From a virus: a DNA stretch of 48,108 nt. The notes under the pieces are model-generated. The model had not been told where the DNA came from and searched no databases. It saw only the letters and a program-made list of their open reading frames with translations. This document shows, in pieces, positions 30,792-39,942 of the stretch (position 1 is the stretch's first letter; each line of letters starts with the position of its first letter). The stretch covers positions 1 through 48,108 of IMG/VR virus record IMGVR_UViG_3300030117_002316; one strand, given 5' to 3'. The translations under genes were made by a program, and so were the position numbers.

Positions 30792-33524
30792 ATGGCTCAA
30801 TCACCGCAACCGGGTAGAAATAAAAGATCGTCATACTTCCCAGTAAAACTACCAGTCAATACTCTTAGTGGGGGAGTAGGAAGACAGGCTCCAAGTAAAA
30901 GACTTCCGTCAGAAGCAGAAGAGCTTGAGAATCTATTCTGCACTAACGAAAGATCAATAGATAAGAGATCTGGGTTTAGACCTTTAGCTGATAATTTTTA
31001 TAGTTTTTTAAACATTGAGGATCCCGCTGCAAAAGACTTATGGTACTATTGGTTTGAGGTAAATGAGGATGCTAATTATTTAATTGTTATAGATTACAAA
31101 GCAAGAGAAATTGATTCAAAGTTGATGTGGGTTTTTAAAGTAAGTAATACTTCTTTTAATACTCAAGCTGTTGAGACAGGTGCTGATATAAATGAAGACT
31201 GCCGTAAGTATATAACATACGGTTCGGAGTTAGCACAAAATAGGGCTAAGGATGTTCTTCGAGCGGTAAGTATTGGTTCTACTATTGTTATCTTAAATAC
31301 TTTAGTTAAAGCTGGATTTAGTTCTGATGGTAAAGAAAGACAAGTAGGTGGGGAAAGCGGACATTGGTTACATAATCTAGATGGCACTGTCTCTACCACT
31401 TCTTCAGACATAGACTGGAAGGGCCGACCTGTTGAGTATCAGACAGCCGCTCCTGTAGATCCAAATGGAGTTGCAGAGTACTGGACAACTGCGGACAATT
31501 ATGTTTGGGGGGAAGAAGTTATAGATGGTACTGACGCTGGTAATGATAGGATATTTGAAGTAAAGCCGGGCGTTGCCAATAATGAGTTACCGGGACCATA
31601 CAATACCGATACTACTGCACCTAGTGGTAATGGAACTGATTGGCAATTAGTCGATCCTCCTCGAAGTGCTAAATATATACCCGTTGAAGAGTTCCTTTAC
31701 CCCGATCCAGATAAACAATATCTCGGACAGTCTGTAGCGAGGTTCAGTGACCTTAGGTTTCCTCCTGAAGGAGACGGTACAGTTGCGTCCTTAGGTGACA
31801 GCTATAAACATAACGGAGACGTACATGTTAGAAACATGTTAAAACTGTTATATCCTTTAGATGGTCCTCTTGAAGATGAGTATAGAGGGAAGGGGAAAAT
31901 ATACTACTTATCACAAGCATATCTTTCAAGTTCTCCGGGTTGGTATAGAGTCATTAATGAAGTATCAAAACCATATTTAAAAAAGGTAAGAACCCCTGAC
32001 AAGATGTCTTTGTTGGATGACAGACGAATGCCAATGCAGGTATACATTTCAGGAATACCTTCTGATAACTTACCAAACGGCGGGTGGCGGATAAGGAAAA
32101 TTGGTTGGGATCCAAGAACATCTGGCACAGGTAATAGTAACCCCGGTCCTTCTCCTTTTAAAGACGAGAACGGAAACGCGGTACAAAAGGCTCTTAAGGC
32201 AATTGCGTTTTATAGGGATAGGCTTTTCCTTTCTACTGATGACACCCTGTTTTCTAGTAGGCTAGGAGATTTTGATAACTTTTTTATTTCCGATCCAGCT
32301 ACCGTAGAGTTTAGAGACCCAATTGATTTGAAAGTATCGTCTAATAAATACACACCCATTACTTATCTACTCCCATATAGAGACTTCCTATTCTTAGCTA
32401 CATCAGGTGAAACACAGTATGAGTTGATGGGTTCTGAGAACCAGATCTCTCCACTATCAGCAGAGATTGCTCCTACTTCCTTTTATCCAATGAGTTCAAA
32501 AATAGCTCCTATTGTTTTGAATAACAACTTATTCTTTTACGCAAACAATAGGCTGTATATTTATTTCGGTAGTACGACCGACTCACCTCAGCAGGCGTAT
32601 GAGGTATCTAGACCTGCTCCTAATTACCTACCGACTGAGTTTTATGATGTGACTGCTTCTGCTGCACACAATACTCTGTTTGTTGTAGAGGAAAGAGACG
32701 AAAAGCCTACGAATAATATATTCTGTTTTAGAAATGTTATTTCACAGGAGTCGATTCTCCAAAACGCTTTCTTTAAATATACTACATCAACCGGAGATAT
32801 TGAATCTATAAACGCAATAGGAGACTATTTATTTATAGTGACACAGGAAGAAGAAAATGGGGAGTTCAAATTAGCCGTACAAAAAATGTATCTATATCCA
32901 GATGAAAAAGAAATCCCTAGATTAGACAGACTACAGTTAAAATCATTTGAGTGCTCTTTTGATAATGAATTAAACGAGAGTATTTTTACTTTTGACTCGG
33001 GAGTACCAGACTGGAATCAAGGTGTAATATATTCTGGAAACAGAAAGGGAGATATTGTATCTTTAGATTTTGCAGGATACAAAGAAGGAACTGGCAGTCC
33101 TCAGTTTAAAGGTAAAGGAGACTGGACTAACACCTCGTCTATGTGGATAGGAACTTCGTACACAGCTAAGGCTGTTCTATCTCCTTTATACCTCAGAGAT
33201 GAACAAAACAATGTTATACCGGGATCCTTTAACTTAAGATATGGAGTATTTAGGCACTTTAATACTGGAAAATATGATGTAAGTATTGTAAGAAAGAAGA
33301 GAGATCCTGTTATATATACTTTTAACCCAAGAATTTTAGGCTCTGTTGACGCAGAATACGGTTCCCCTGTTACCGAGGAAAACGGGACATTTAAGTTTAG
33401 TATATTAGGATTCACAGATGATATTAAAATTGAATTATTATCTGATTATCCGCATGCAATGAACATTACCAATATGGAATTTACTGGAAAGTTTAAGAGG
33501 ACTCCGCACTTCTTAACTTCATAG
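30792..33524 (+). CDS. Tail tubular protein B (nozzle), T7 gp12-like, 910 aa
   Basis: The ATG at 30792 lies 3 bases after the previous stop. The product contains SYFPVKLPVNTLSGGVGRQAPSKRLPSEAEELENLFCT near the N-terminus, DRLFLSTDDTLFSSRLGDFDNFF in the middle, and SGETQYEL nearby, the recurring signature of nozzle proteins. Length is somewhat above T7 gp12 (794). It makes the conical nozzle of the tail and is the docking site for the fibres encoded next. Confidence 0.92.
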   Translation: MAQSPQPGRNKRSSYFPVKLPVNTLSGGVGRQAPSKRLPSEAEELENLFCTNERSIDKRSGFRPLADNFYSFLNIEDPAAKDLWYYWFEVNEDANYLIVIDYKAREIDSKLMWVFKVSNTSFNTQAVETGADINEDCRKYITYGSELAQNRAKDVLRAVSIGSTIVILNTLVKAGFSSDGKERQVGGESGHWLHNLDGTVSTTSSDIDWKGRPVEYQTAAPVDPNGVAEYWTTADNYVWGEEVIDGTDAGNDRIFEVKPGVANNELPGPYNTDTTAPSGNGTDWQLVDPPRSAKYIPVEEFLYPDPDKQYLGQSVARFSDLRFPPEGDGTVASLGDSYKHNGDVHVRNMLKLLYPLDGPLEDEYRGKGKIYYLSQAYLSSSPGWYRVINEVSKPYLKKVRTPDKMSLLDDRRMPMQVYISGIPSDNLPNGGWRIRKIGWDPRTSGTGNSNPGPSPFKDENGNAVQKALKAIAFYRDRLFLSTDDTLFSSRLGDFDNFFISDPATVEFRDPIDLKVSSNKYTPITYLLPYRDFLFLATSGETQYELMGSENQISPLSAEIAPTSFYPMSSKIAPIVLNNNLFFYANNRLYIYFGSTTDSPQQAYEVSRPAPNYLPTEFYDVTASAAHNTLFVVEERDEKPTNNIFCFRNVISQESILQNAFFKYTTSTGDIESINAIGDYLFIVTQEEENGEFKLAVQKMYLYPDEKEIPRLDRLQLKSFECSFDNELNESIFTFDSGVPDWNQGVIYSGNRKGDIVSLDFAGYKEGTGSPQFKGKGDWTNTSSMWIGTSYTAKAVLSPLYLRDEQNNVIPGSFNLRYGVFRHFNTGKYDVSIVRKKRDPVIYTFNPRILGSVDAEYGSPVTEENGTFKFSILGFTDDIKIELLSDYPHAMNITNMEFTGKFKRTPHFLTS

Positions 33525-33537
33525 AGGAGATCAACTC

Positions 33538-36500
33538 GTGGCGTACAATAATAACTCAAATAAGTCTACCTTTATAAAATTAACTGGTCAGGCTGTAATA
33601 GACAATAGTTATAAAATAGATTACAGTAGCTTAATAGATCCAACTGATAGACTAAGCTCTTCTATTAATGACCAAGATGAGTTGGTAGTCGTTAGAAAGT
33701 TTGATGCAAGCACAATAGATGATAGTGATTATACTCATGCTTCCAGTCCTATTCTTGCAAGCGAGGCTTGGTCAGCTTGGACATTACCAAATTCGAATGA
33801 CAGTGGTAGTTCTATGTACACAGTTGATAGTGTGTCAAAAGAAATTGTGTTTAAAACAACAACTGCTTCTGGAGAGTATGATTGGACTACGCCACAAAGC
33901 GGAAGGACCGCTACAATTTCTCTTCCAACTATATCCTCCTCTGATACAATATATGTTTTGCGGAAAACATACGGACTTACAAAACTTGTAGAGTTTACCA
34001 GTGGCTCTAGAATAAACGCCGACAACCTAAATTACATCATAGACCAGTTGCTTTTCCTTGTTCAAGAAGGAACGGACATGATGTACAATCTCCAAGAGTG
34101 GAGCCCAATGATTGGTCAGCCAAACGGTTTGGTTACGTTAGATGCTACCGGAGCTATTCCAAATTCATATACAAACGTATCAACCGAAGATGGTGTTCAG
34201 GGTACAGGAGTTACTGGAGACAAGGTTAGACTAAACCTGTCTGATGATTCCTTAGTAATTTCAGGAGAAGCTGTTAAAGTAAATACTGTGGATAGTCTTG
34301 TTAGTGAATCCACAACTCAGCCTTTATCTGCAAAACAAGGCAAAGAACTTAAAACTAGTGTTGATGCTCTTAGTGCTGGTGTTGTATATAGGGGAACTAT
34401 TGATTTACATCCTAACGGAGCAAGTACAGCAGCTCCTACTAGCCCAGCTGCTGGTGATACCTATGATATTATTAGATCAAGTGGTAGCGGTGCATTTACT
34501 ATGACCAACTTCAATAACCTAAGCTTAGAAGCTGGGGATATTATTAGATACTCTGGGTCTGCTTGGGTTGAAACGGCACAAGCTTCTACTCTTAGATCTG
34601 ACGGTAGTGTTGGATTATCGGCTGACTGGAACGCTGGCACACACTCTATCACAGCTAAGACAGAAGCAGCTACAGATAATAGTACTAAGCTAGCTAGTAC
34701 AGCTTTTGTTAAGAGTGTGGATCTTGCTGACTTTGCTGATGTTACTGATTATGGAGCAGGTACAAATAATCATGTACTGAAAAGAGTATCAGGTGCATGG
34801 GTAAGCGTTAGTCCCGGTGATTCAACTAACGGCTTCTCCCTTCACGATCTTAAAGATGTACACACTGCCGCTTCTGATGGACAGTTCCTTAAATGGAACG
34901 GTACAGATAGTAGATGGGAAGGAGCGTCGACAGGTGCTTCTGCTAAGATTGCAGAACCCGCAACGGGAAATGCTGATGGTACAACAGATGATCAATCTAC
35001 TCTTTCTGATTTACTTACAGGAGTAGGTATAGCAGGTGGAGCAGTATCTACAGCTAGTGTATACGGCTCCGCAGATTTATTAGGAAGGCATTTCGGTGTT
35101 AACAGTAAAATAGAAATGTTTACTAAGAATGATGTTCAAGTAAGACATGGTAAATTAAACTGGACAAAAAAAGATTCAGACGGAACTACTGCTAATGGTA
35201 CTATGATAACGTGTCCTACAGAAACTAATGTTTCTACTTTCTTATCCTCGGCAAGTGTGTCAACGGGAGACCAGACAATAGAAGTAGACAGTGGTACAAA
35301 CCTACTTGCAGGCGATCTGATTCAAATATATACTACAAGTGACAGCAGTAGTAATAACATTTTAGGTATTAGGGAAGGTAACGTGCATCAGTTTGAGTTA
35401 CACTATATTGAAAGTATAACAGGAGGCTCGATAAGATTAAGGGATCCTCTTCTCCATGACTATGTTCATGGAAGCGATGCTACACACACTACGGTTAAAA
35501 AGCTAGGAAGTACTACAAACGCAGCACAACAACCCCATGATATTATTTTTGAAGACATGGTTTTTGAAGATACCTTACATGCTTGGGATACTATAGCTAA
35601 TAGTGCTGTTACTTTTAATCAAGCTACTTATGGTAATCAAGTTCTCAGAATAGGTTGGTCAGATACTGGGCTAAATGACGACGCAAAGGCAACGTTCTCA
35701 GGTCTTATGATAGATGCTTCTCCAGCAGACGCAAATAACAAATGGGCTACAGCACCATCCTATGGATGGATAAATAACAAGACTATGCCCGTATCTTTCG
35801 ATCAAGCTACGGTTAATTTAACATGTACTGATGGAGATGGAAACGTTACAACAGGTGCTGTAGGAACTACTTCTGATCAAATTACTCTTATTTCCACAGA
35901 CGGAACAGAAAAAGTTTACTTCATTACCGATACCGCCGCTAGTGGTGCTGCTACGGGTACAATACTGGCTGCGGATACAGTTATAGGTGGTGGAACTACT
36001 CAGGCTGGAGCAGGTAACGTAGGTAAGATTGCTGTAGGTATTAATACTACTGGTACGCCAGCAAACCAGAATGCTTTATTGGTTCAGCTTAAGGCTGCAA
36101 TTGAACACACAAACGGTCATAACGGTAAGATTGCAGTTGGAAGTGTTCCTGTCGCAGCAGATGGTAACCAGTCGATTACCCTTACTCAAGTTGAAGGAGG
36201 ATCCGCAGGCAATACTTCTATTACTGAAACCTTGGATGATGTTGCCCCATCTGCTGGTGCTTTTAGTGGTGGTAGTGCAAGTACGTTTAATGTTAGCTTT
36301 GCTGGAGATGGTGCGGGTAATTTTGAATCTGGAACATCCGGATCTGCCGACAGTACCGACACAATTCTAGGAATGATAGGTGGTAGTGTTGGAATCCATA
36401 TTGAAAATGGTTATCGTATAGTATTTAGAAGATGTAGGTTTAAGGGGTTTAGTTTCGGACAAGTTAAACTTACTGGATGTAGAGATGTTACGTTTGATGA

Positions 36501-38427
36501 TTGTATGTTTGAAGACATGAAGTGGACGGGCTCTGAAGGAAATGCGGTTGTTTTAAAGAAATGTTCAGACATTACTTTTAGAGGATGTACCTTTAGAAAC
36601 GTAAGTCATGGCATTGCTTATGACGGAGCAGGAGGATACACCGCAGTATCTGGGCTGACTATTGAAAACTGTAAGTTTAAGAGCGTGACATCTGGTGTAA
36701 GAGATATTAATAATGGAGTTGCTTGGGATGTGAATGTAAGTAACACTACTGTAGATTGCGTCTCCTTTAACCCATACCGTAACTACCCAATAGCTGATGA
36801 AACTATTTCGTATCCTTCTACAGGAATGAAGTTAGTTGGTCTAAACTTTAATATAGATAACTTTAGATGTAATAATCATAGCAAGTGGACAGAAGTAACT
36901 CCTACAGAAACCAGTGCATCGGAACAGCTTACAGACTATTACGGCACAGGAAAGGGATGGTCTACGAGATGGACCTCAAACAGTTATAACAACTTTGCAG
37001 GAAACTCTATCTCAGGACGAAGACATCCTATAGCGGCGTTTGGTTTAAAGATTGTAACCTTTGGTAGATTTGATTTGATCACTAAAGAAGGCGAAGAAAA
37101 GTGGTCAAATTGGGATGATGTAAGCCCAGAATTAAATGCTTGTCAGGCGTTGAAAATAACAAACAGTGTTATAGATGCTTGGCTGTGCGGTATTCATATA
37201 AGTACAGAGATAGGTAAGGGGGCTAGTGCTACTGATTATGCTAATCAGAACATTACGCAAGGTATTCAAATCTCCGATAATAAAATACAAAGTATGTGTA
37301 ACGGTCTGACTATATATGGAGGAAAGAATAATAACGCTGGCATGGAAAACGTACATGTTTCTTCCAATGTTATTGAAATGTGTAAATCAGGTACTTTAGC
37401 TCGGTTCCCCGGTGTAAGAAAATTACAGGCATTAACAGGAACCAGTAGAGATGGGCTAGTAGTTAATTGCGACAGTGCTTCTGAGTTTGCAGAAGGACCG
37501 GCTTTACCTCAATTTGCACATTGTGTAAGAGTATGGTGTGATATTAAAGGTAATTTTAACGAACCTACTCAAGGGGATGCTAGGTTAGTTAGAAACCAGA
37601 ACATACGTTTTGATAATAATACAATGTCGTCTTGGGGTATTAATGCTCATACAATGAGAACGGCGGGGTATGAAACTGGTTTTGTACATATGCATGAGCT
37701 TCCTTATACTTCTACTAGTATCACTAATACTAGAGAGCTATTGGACTCGCAGCAAGGTTTGTTTATTATCTGGGGATGTAAAACAGGAGGTGAAATATGG
37801 GCCAGAGGTAAGGAATTCCCGGCCGCACCCCAGTGGACTAGTCATCGAAAGAAAACACAAAACACAAATAACCTACAAATTGAGGGTAATACATTTAATG
37901 CAAAGGGTTGGGGATTACAACGACATATTACCAGCTGTATTCTCCAACAATACGGCCCTCATATCATTGGAATGACTATGAATAGAGACGATTGGCAAAT
38001 TAATACATCCTATAGGCAGTCTACACACTATGTTGCTATAGGTAACTCTCTTATCTATCACAATACTACGTTGGGTTATAAGTGTTATTATGGCAATGAC
38101 GCGGTTGATGGTTATTACTCGGGTAACGAAGTTGTACTGTCAATTGGCGCTGGTAAAACTGTTTATCTAAACACCTTCGGACAGGTAAACTCTGCAAATC
38201 CTCAAGATGGTGGGTATGCTGCTCAGGCTGTTGGATGGGCGTACACCAGAGGAGGAGACGGCAGTACTTCGTATAACGGATACTACGGTTCTTATACAGG
38301 AGCGAAGGATTATTATCATCACAATTGGTGTGGAAGCAATAATGTAGTAACAACAGAAGCATATCTCAGTTATCACTCAGAAAATGCGTATTACCACGCT
38401 CACGATAAGCAGGTTCCAATAGATTAG
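33538..38427 (+). CDS. Tail fibre / tailspike with beta-helix, 1629 aa
   Basis: The start is a GTG at 33538 with GAGGAG at 33524-33529. Residues 1-190 include TKLVEFTSGSRINADNLNYI and a QLLFLVQEG motif typical of T7 gp17-like virion-binding N-termini. Then come modules found in other phage fibres: PLSAKQGKELK near 262-272, a GDTYDIIRSSGSGAF module, and GQFLKWNG. Residues about 755-920 form a separate inserted beta domain. Residues about 950-1100 are a right-handed beta-helix pattern with repeated CRF, CMF, CTF and CKF rungs (pectate-lyase-like). The last 400 residues are Gly/Tyr-rich. It binds, and may degrade, host surface polysaccharide. It is about three times T7 gp17. Confidence 0.88.
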   Translation: MAYNNNSNKSTFIKLTGQAVIDNSYKIDYSSLIDPTDRLSSSINDQDELVVVRKFDASTIDDSDYTHASSPILASEAWSAWTLPNSNDSGSSMYTVDSVSKEIVFKTTTASGEYDWTTPQSGRTATISLPTISSSDTIYVLRKTYGLTKLVEFTSGSRINADNLNYIIDQLLFLVQEGTDMMYNLQEWSPMIGQPNGLVTLDATGAIPNSYTNVSTEDGVQGTGVTGDKVRLNLSDDSLVISGEAVKVNTVDSLVSESTTQPLSAKQGKELKTSVDALSAGVVYRGTIDLHPNGASTAAPTSPAAGDTYDIIRSSGSGAFTMTNFNNLSLEAGDIIRYSGSAWVETAQASTLRSDGSVGLSADWNAGTHSITAKTEAATDNSTKLASTAFVKSVDLADFADVTDYGAGTNNHVLKRVSGAWVSVSPGDSTNGFSLHDLKDVHTAASDGQFLKWNGTDSRWEGASTGASAKIAEPATGNADGTTDDQSTLSDLLTGVGIAGGAVSTASVYGSADLLGRHFGVNSKIEMFTKNDVQVRHGKLNWTKKDSDGTTANGTMITCPTETNVSTFLSSASVSTGDQTIEVDSGTNLLAGDLIQIYTTSDSSSNNILGIREGNVHQFELHYIESITGGSIRLRDPLLHDYVHGSDATHTTVKKLGSTTNAAQQPHDIIFEDMVFEDTLHAWDTIANSAVTFNQATYGNQVLRIGWSDTGLNDDAKATFSGLMIDASPADANNKWATAPSYGWINNKTMPVSFDQATVNLTCTDGDGNVTTGAVGTTSDQITLISTDGTEKVYFITDTAASGAATGTILAADTVIGGGTTQAGAGNVGKIAVGINTTGTPANQNALLVQLKAAIEHTNGHNGKIAVGSVPVAADGNQSITLTQVEGGSAGNTSITETLDDVAPSAGAFSGGSASTFNVSFAGDGAGNFESGTSGSADSTDTILGMIGGSVGIHIENGYRIVFRRCRFKGFSFGQVKLTGCRDVTFDDCMFEDMKWTGSEGNAVVLKKCSDITFRGCTFRNVSHGIAYDGAGGYTAVSGLTIENCKFKSVTSGVRDINNGVAWDVNVSNTTVDCVSFNPYRNYPIADETISYPSTGMKLVGLNFNIDNFRCNNHSKWTEVTPTETSASEQLTDYYGTGKGWSTRWTSNSYNNFAGNSISGRRHPIAAFGLKIVTFGRFDLITKEGEEKWSNWDDVSPELNACQALKITNSVIDAWLCGIHISTEIGKGASATDYANQNITQGIQISDNKIQSMCNGLTIYGGKNNNAGMENVHVSSNVIEMCKSGTLARFPGVRKLQALTGTSRDGLVVNCDSASEFAEGPALPQFAHCVRVWCDIKGNFNEPTQGDARLVRNQNIRFDNNTMSSWGINAHTMRTAGYETGFVHMHELPYTSTSITNTRELLDSQQGLFIIWGCKTGGEIWARGKEFPAAPQWTSHRKKTQNTNNLQIEGNTFNAKGWGLQRHITSCILQQYGPHIIGMTMNRDDWQINTSYRQSTHYVAIGNSLIYHNTTLGYKCYYGNDAVDGYYSGNEVVLSIGAGKTVYLNTFGQVNSANPQDGGYAAQAVGWAYTRGGDGSTSYNGYYGSYTGAKDYYHHNWCGSNNVVTTEAYLSYHSENAYYHAHDKQVPID

Positions 38428-38443
38428 AAAGTGAATTCATACA

Positions 38444-38662
38444 ATGAACGAAACAAAACTAAACAAACTAAACGAGTTTCTGTTAGACTCTTTATTAGCA
38501 GATCTCAACGACCCCCAGAAATGCACGCCCGGATTATACCAAGTAATCCGTGGTTATTTAAATGATAACATTGGATTACTAGACACTATTCCTAAAGAAA
38601 CTTTAGATTCTTTAGAGTATAAATTAGCGGACAGTATTCCCTTTAAGAAGGAGGCCTCATAG
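38444..38662 (+). CDS. Candidate small terminase subunit, T7 gp18-like, 72 aa
   Basis: The ATG at 38444 lies 16 bases after the fibre stop, with a weak ribosome site. The product has LLADLNDPQKCTPGLYQVIRGYLND, which resembles the T7 gp18 region of type 'LADLSD..RRSP.LYN.I..LLD', and ends SIPFKKEAS. The position between fibre and large terminase is the same as in T7. It would help select and cut concatemer DNA at packaging start. The similarity is short, so the call is moderate. Confidence 0.6.
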   Translation: MNETKLNKLNEFLLDSLLADLNDPQKCTPGLYQVIRGYLNDNIGLLDTIPKETLDSLEYKLADSIPFKKEAS

Positions 38663-38778
38663 TGGCTGCAAATAAACGATATGCAAACGAATCGAAGAAG
38701 GCCTTTAACGATAGAAAGGCTAAAAAGGGAGCAGCACGTAAGGCTGCTAATAAAAGAGCAAAGAAAAAATATAAGTAA
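38662..38778 (+). CDS. Tiny, extremely basic 38-aa protein
   Basis: A GTG at 38662 shares a base with the previous stop (TAGTG) and is preceded by AAGGAGG at 38648-38654, an ideal ribosome site at 7 bases. The product is nearly half Lys and Arg (about 17 of 38) with the rest mostly Ala and Asn, and no hydrophobic core. It looks like a histone-tail-like DNA-binding peptide. It is the first of a set of basic small proteins up to 39615. Confidence 0.6.
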   Translation: MAANKRYANESKKAFNDRKAKKGAARKAANKRAKKKYK

Positions 38779-38799
38779 ACCTGAAAGGTGGTGATCATT

Positions 38800-39042
38800 A
38801 TGGCTAAAGGAAAAGGAAGCGGCGGAGCTGGAGTAGGCGGTAAGTATAATGGTAAGAAGAAGGGTTCTGGCTCCGGAGGAGGAGGCTCTCGTGGTGGAGG
38901 CGGCGCTAAGATTTCTCGTCGTAAGATGAGTGGTCACAGCTGCCCTCCTTCCCATGCAAGCAGAAGTGGCGGAGGTAGTGGCGGTGCTACTACAAAGCCG
39001 GGTAAGAAGGTAGTAAAGCCAAAGACTAGGCGACCCAAATGA
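38800..39042 (+). CDS. Gly/Ser/Lys-rich low-complexity basic protein, 80 aa
   Basis: The start is the ATG at 38800 with AAAGGTGGTGATC at 38784-38796, which matches the 16S rRNA 3' end complement over 13 positions with one mismatch. About half the residues are Gly or Ser, arranged in runs with Lys/Arg (GGAGVGGKYNGKKKGSG; GGGSRGGGGAK), and the tail is KPGKKVVKPKTRRPK. A single Cys-containing island (SGHSCPPSH) is in the middle. It is probably disordered and nucleic-acid binding. Confidence 0.6.
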   Translation: MAKGKGSGGAGVGGKYNGKKKGSGSGGGGSRGGGGAKISRRKMSGHSCPPSHASRSGGGSGGATTKPGKKVVKPKTRRPK

Positions 39043-39236
39043 GTTATCGCAACCAACAAACTTACACAAACAACGATAATCTGAGGCCTGCAAATAGACA
39101 AGAGCAGTTTAGTAAACAACAGTTTAATCAAAGCTATCTTAGTCAGGTTCCTAGACCTATGCAATACAGCACTACGCAGCCCAATAATTTAAACCCAACA
39201 AGAATAGGAGTAAGTAACAATGGCTTACAGCGTTAA
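39039..39236 (+). CDS. Asn/Gln-rich low-complexity protein, 65 aa
   Basis: The ATG overlaps the previous stop (ATGA). The product is rich in Asn, Gln, Ser, Tyr and Pro without Lys clusters, so it differs from its basic neighbours. It overlaps the next gene by 17 bases. Composition resembles prion-like disordered linkers. Function unknown. Confidence 0.5.
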   Translation: MSYRNQQTYTNNDNLRPANRQEQFSKQQFNQSYLSQVPRPMQYSTTQPNNLNPTRIGVSNNGLQR

Positions 39237-39615
39237 TAGAATGGGGATGGGAGGCCGTCGGTTTCCGTGGATGAGACCCAGAGGTGGAGTAGCAAATCGT
39301 AGAAGAACCCCAACCCATCAAGCTTGGAAAACCAGAACAGGTGCTCGGATGGGTCCACGGAGGGCTGCTAAAATAGCTGCTCGTAGAGATGCTAAAAGAG
39401 CCACTGGCCTTGTTGCTAGAAATGCCCGTGCATTCGCTGCATCGAAGGGGCAAAGAACTGGTTCGCGAGTTATGCGGCACTTTGGTCCGAATAAAAGTGC
39501 TCCTGTAAGTACCATGAAACACTGGGGAAACAGGAAATATACAAACCCCCGTGTAAAATCAGGCATCCGCCGACCCGGTGAAACAAACTATTACTGGTTA
39601 AAGACCAGAAGATAG
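39220..39615 (+). CDS. Arg-rich basic protein, 131 aa
   Basis: The ATG at 39220 follows AGGAG at 39206-39210. The product has many Arg and Lys, with RRAAKIAARRDAKRATGL in the middle and a KYTNPRVKSGIRRPGETNYYW tail. No fold is recognised, and basic charge is far above that of any other gene here. It may condense DNA in the capsid or bind terminase, given its place between the terminase subunits. Confidence 0.6.
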   Translation: MAYSVNRMGMGGRRFPWMRPRGGVANRRRTPTHQAWKTRTGARMGPRRAAKIAARRDAKRATGLVARNARAFAASKGQRTGSRVMRHFGPNKSAPVSTMKHWGNRKYTNPRVKSGIRRPGETNYYWLKTRR

Positions 39616-39653
39616 GGGCTCTGGATTAATTTAGTTACGTAAGGGGGAATTAA

Positions 39654-39941
39654 ATGGAGGATGTTAATCAGGTTTTTCATATGATAGAAACTTTAGGATT
39701 CCCTATTTTTATGAGCGGGTTATTGGTAGGGGTTCTATATCTAATGCTTCGTTGGATGATGAATGTTCTCTTGCACAAAATACAAGCGTTGTGGGATATG
39801 GTTGTTAAATTAATTGATAGAGTACGAGCTTTAGATAACAGTTTGGTTAGATTAGAAACTATGATACGCCTTATGAAGGAGATCGATCCAGACTGGGAAA
39901 GACTTGGTAAACTAGATCCTGAAGATAGGAGAAAAGATTAG
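39654..39941 (+). CDS. Holin-like membrane protein with coiled coil, 95 aa
   Basis: The ATG at 39654 follows AAGGGGG at 39641-39647. Residues 13-32 are a clear hydrophobic span, possibly continued to 41 (VLYLMLRWMMNVLL). Then comes an amphipathic helix with heptad leucines (residues 45-75) and a charged tail. In T7 the holin gp17.5 and spanin genes sit in this interval. Compared with the 67-aa membrane gene at 27383 the order is reversed (membrane span first). It is a holin candidate. Confidence 0.55.
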   Translation: MEDVNQVFHMIETLGFPIFMSGLLVGVLYLMLRWMMNVLLHKIQALWDMVVKLIDRVRALDNSLVRLETMIRLMKEIDPDWERLGKLDPEDRRKD

Positions 39942-39942
39942 T

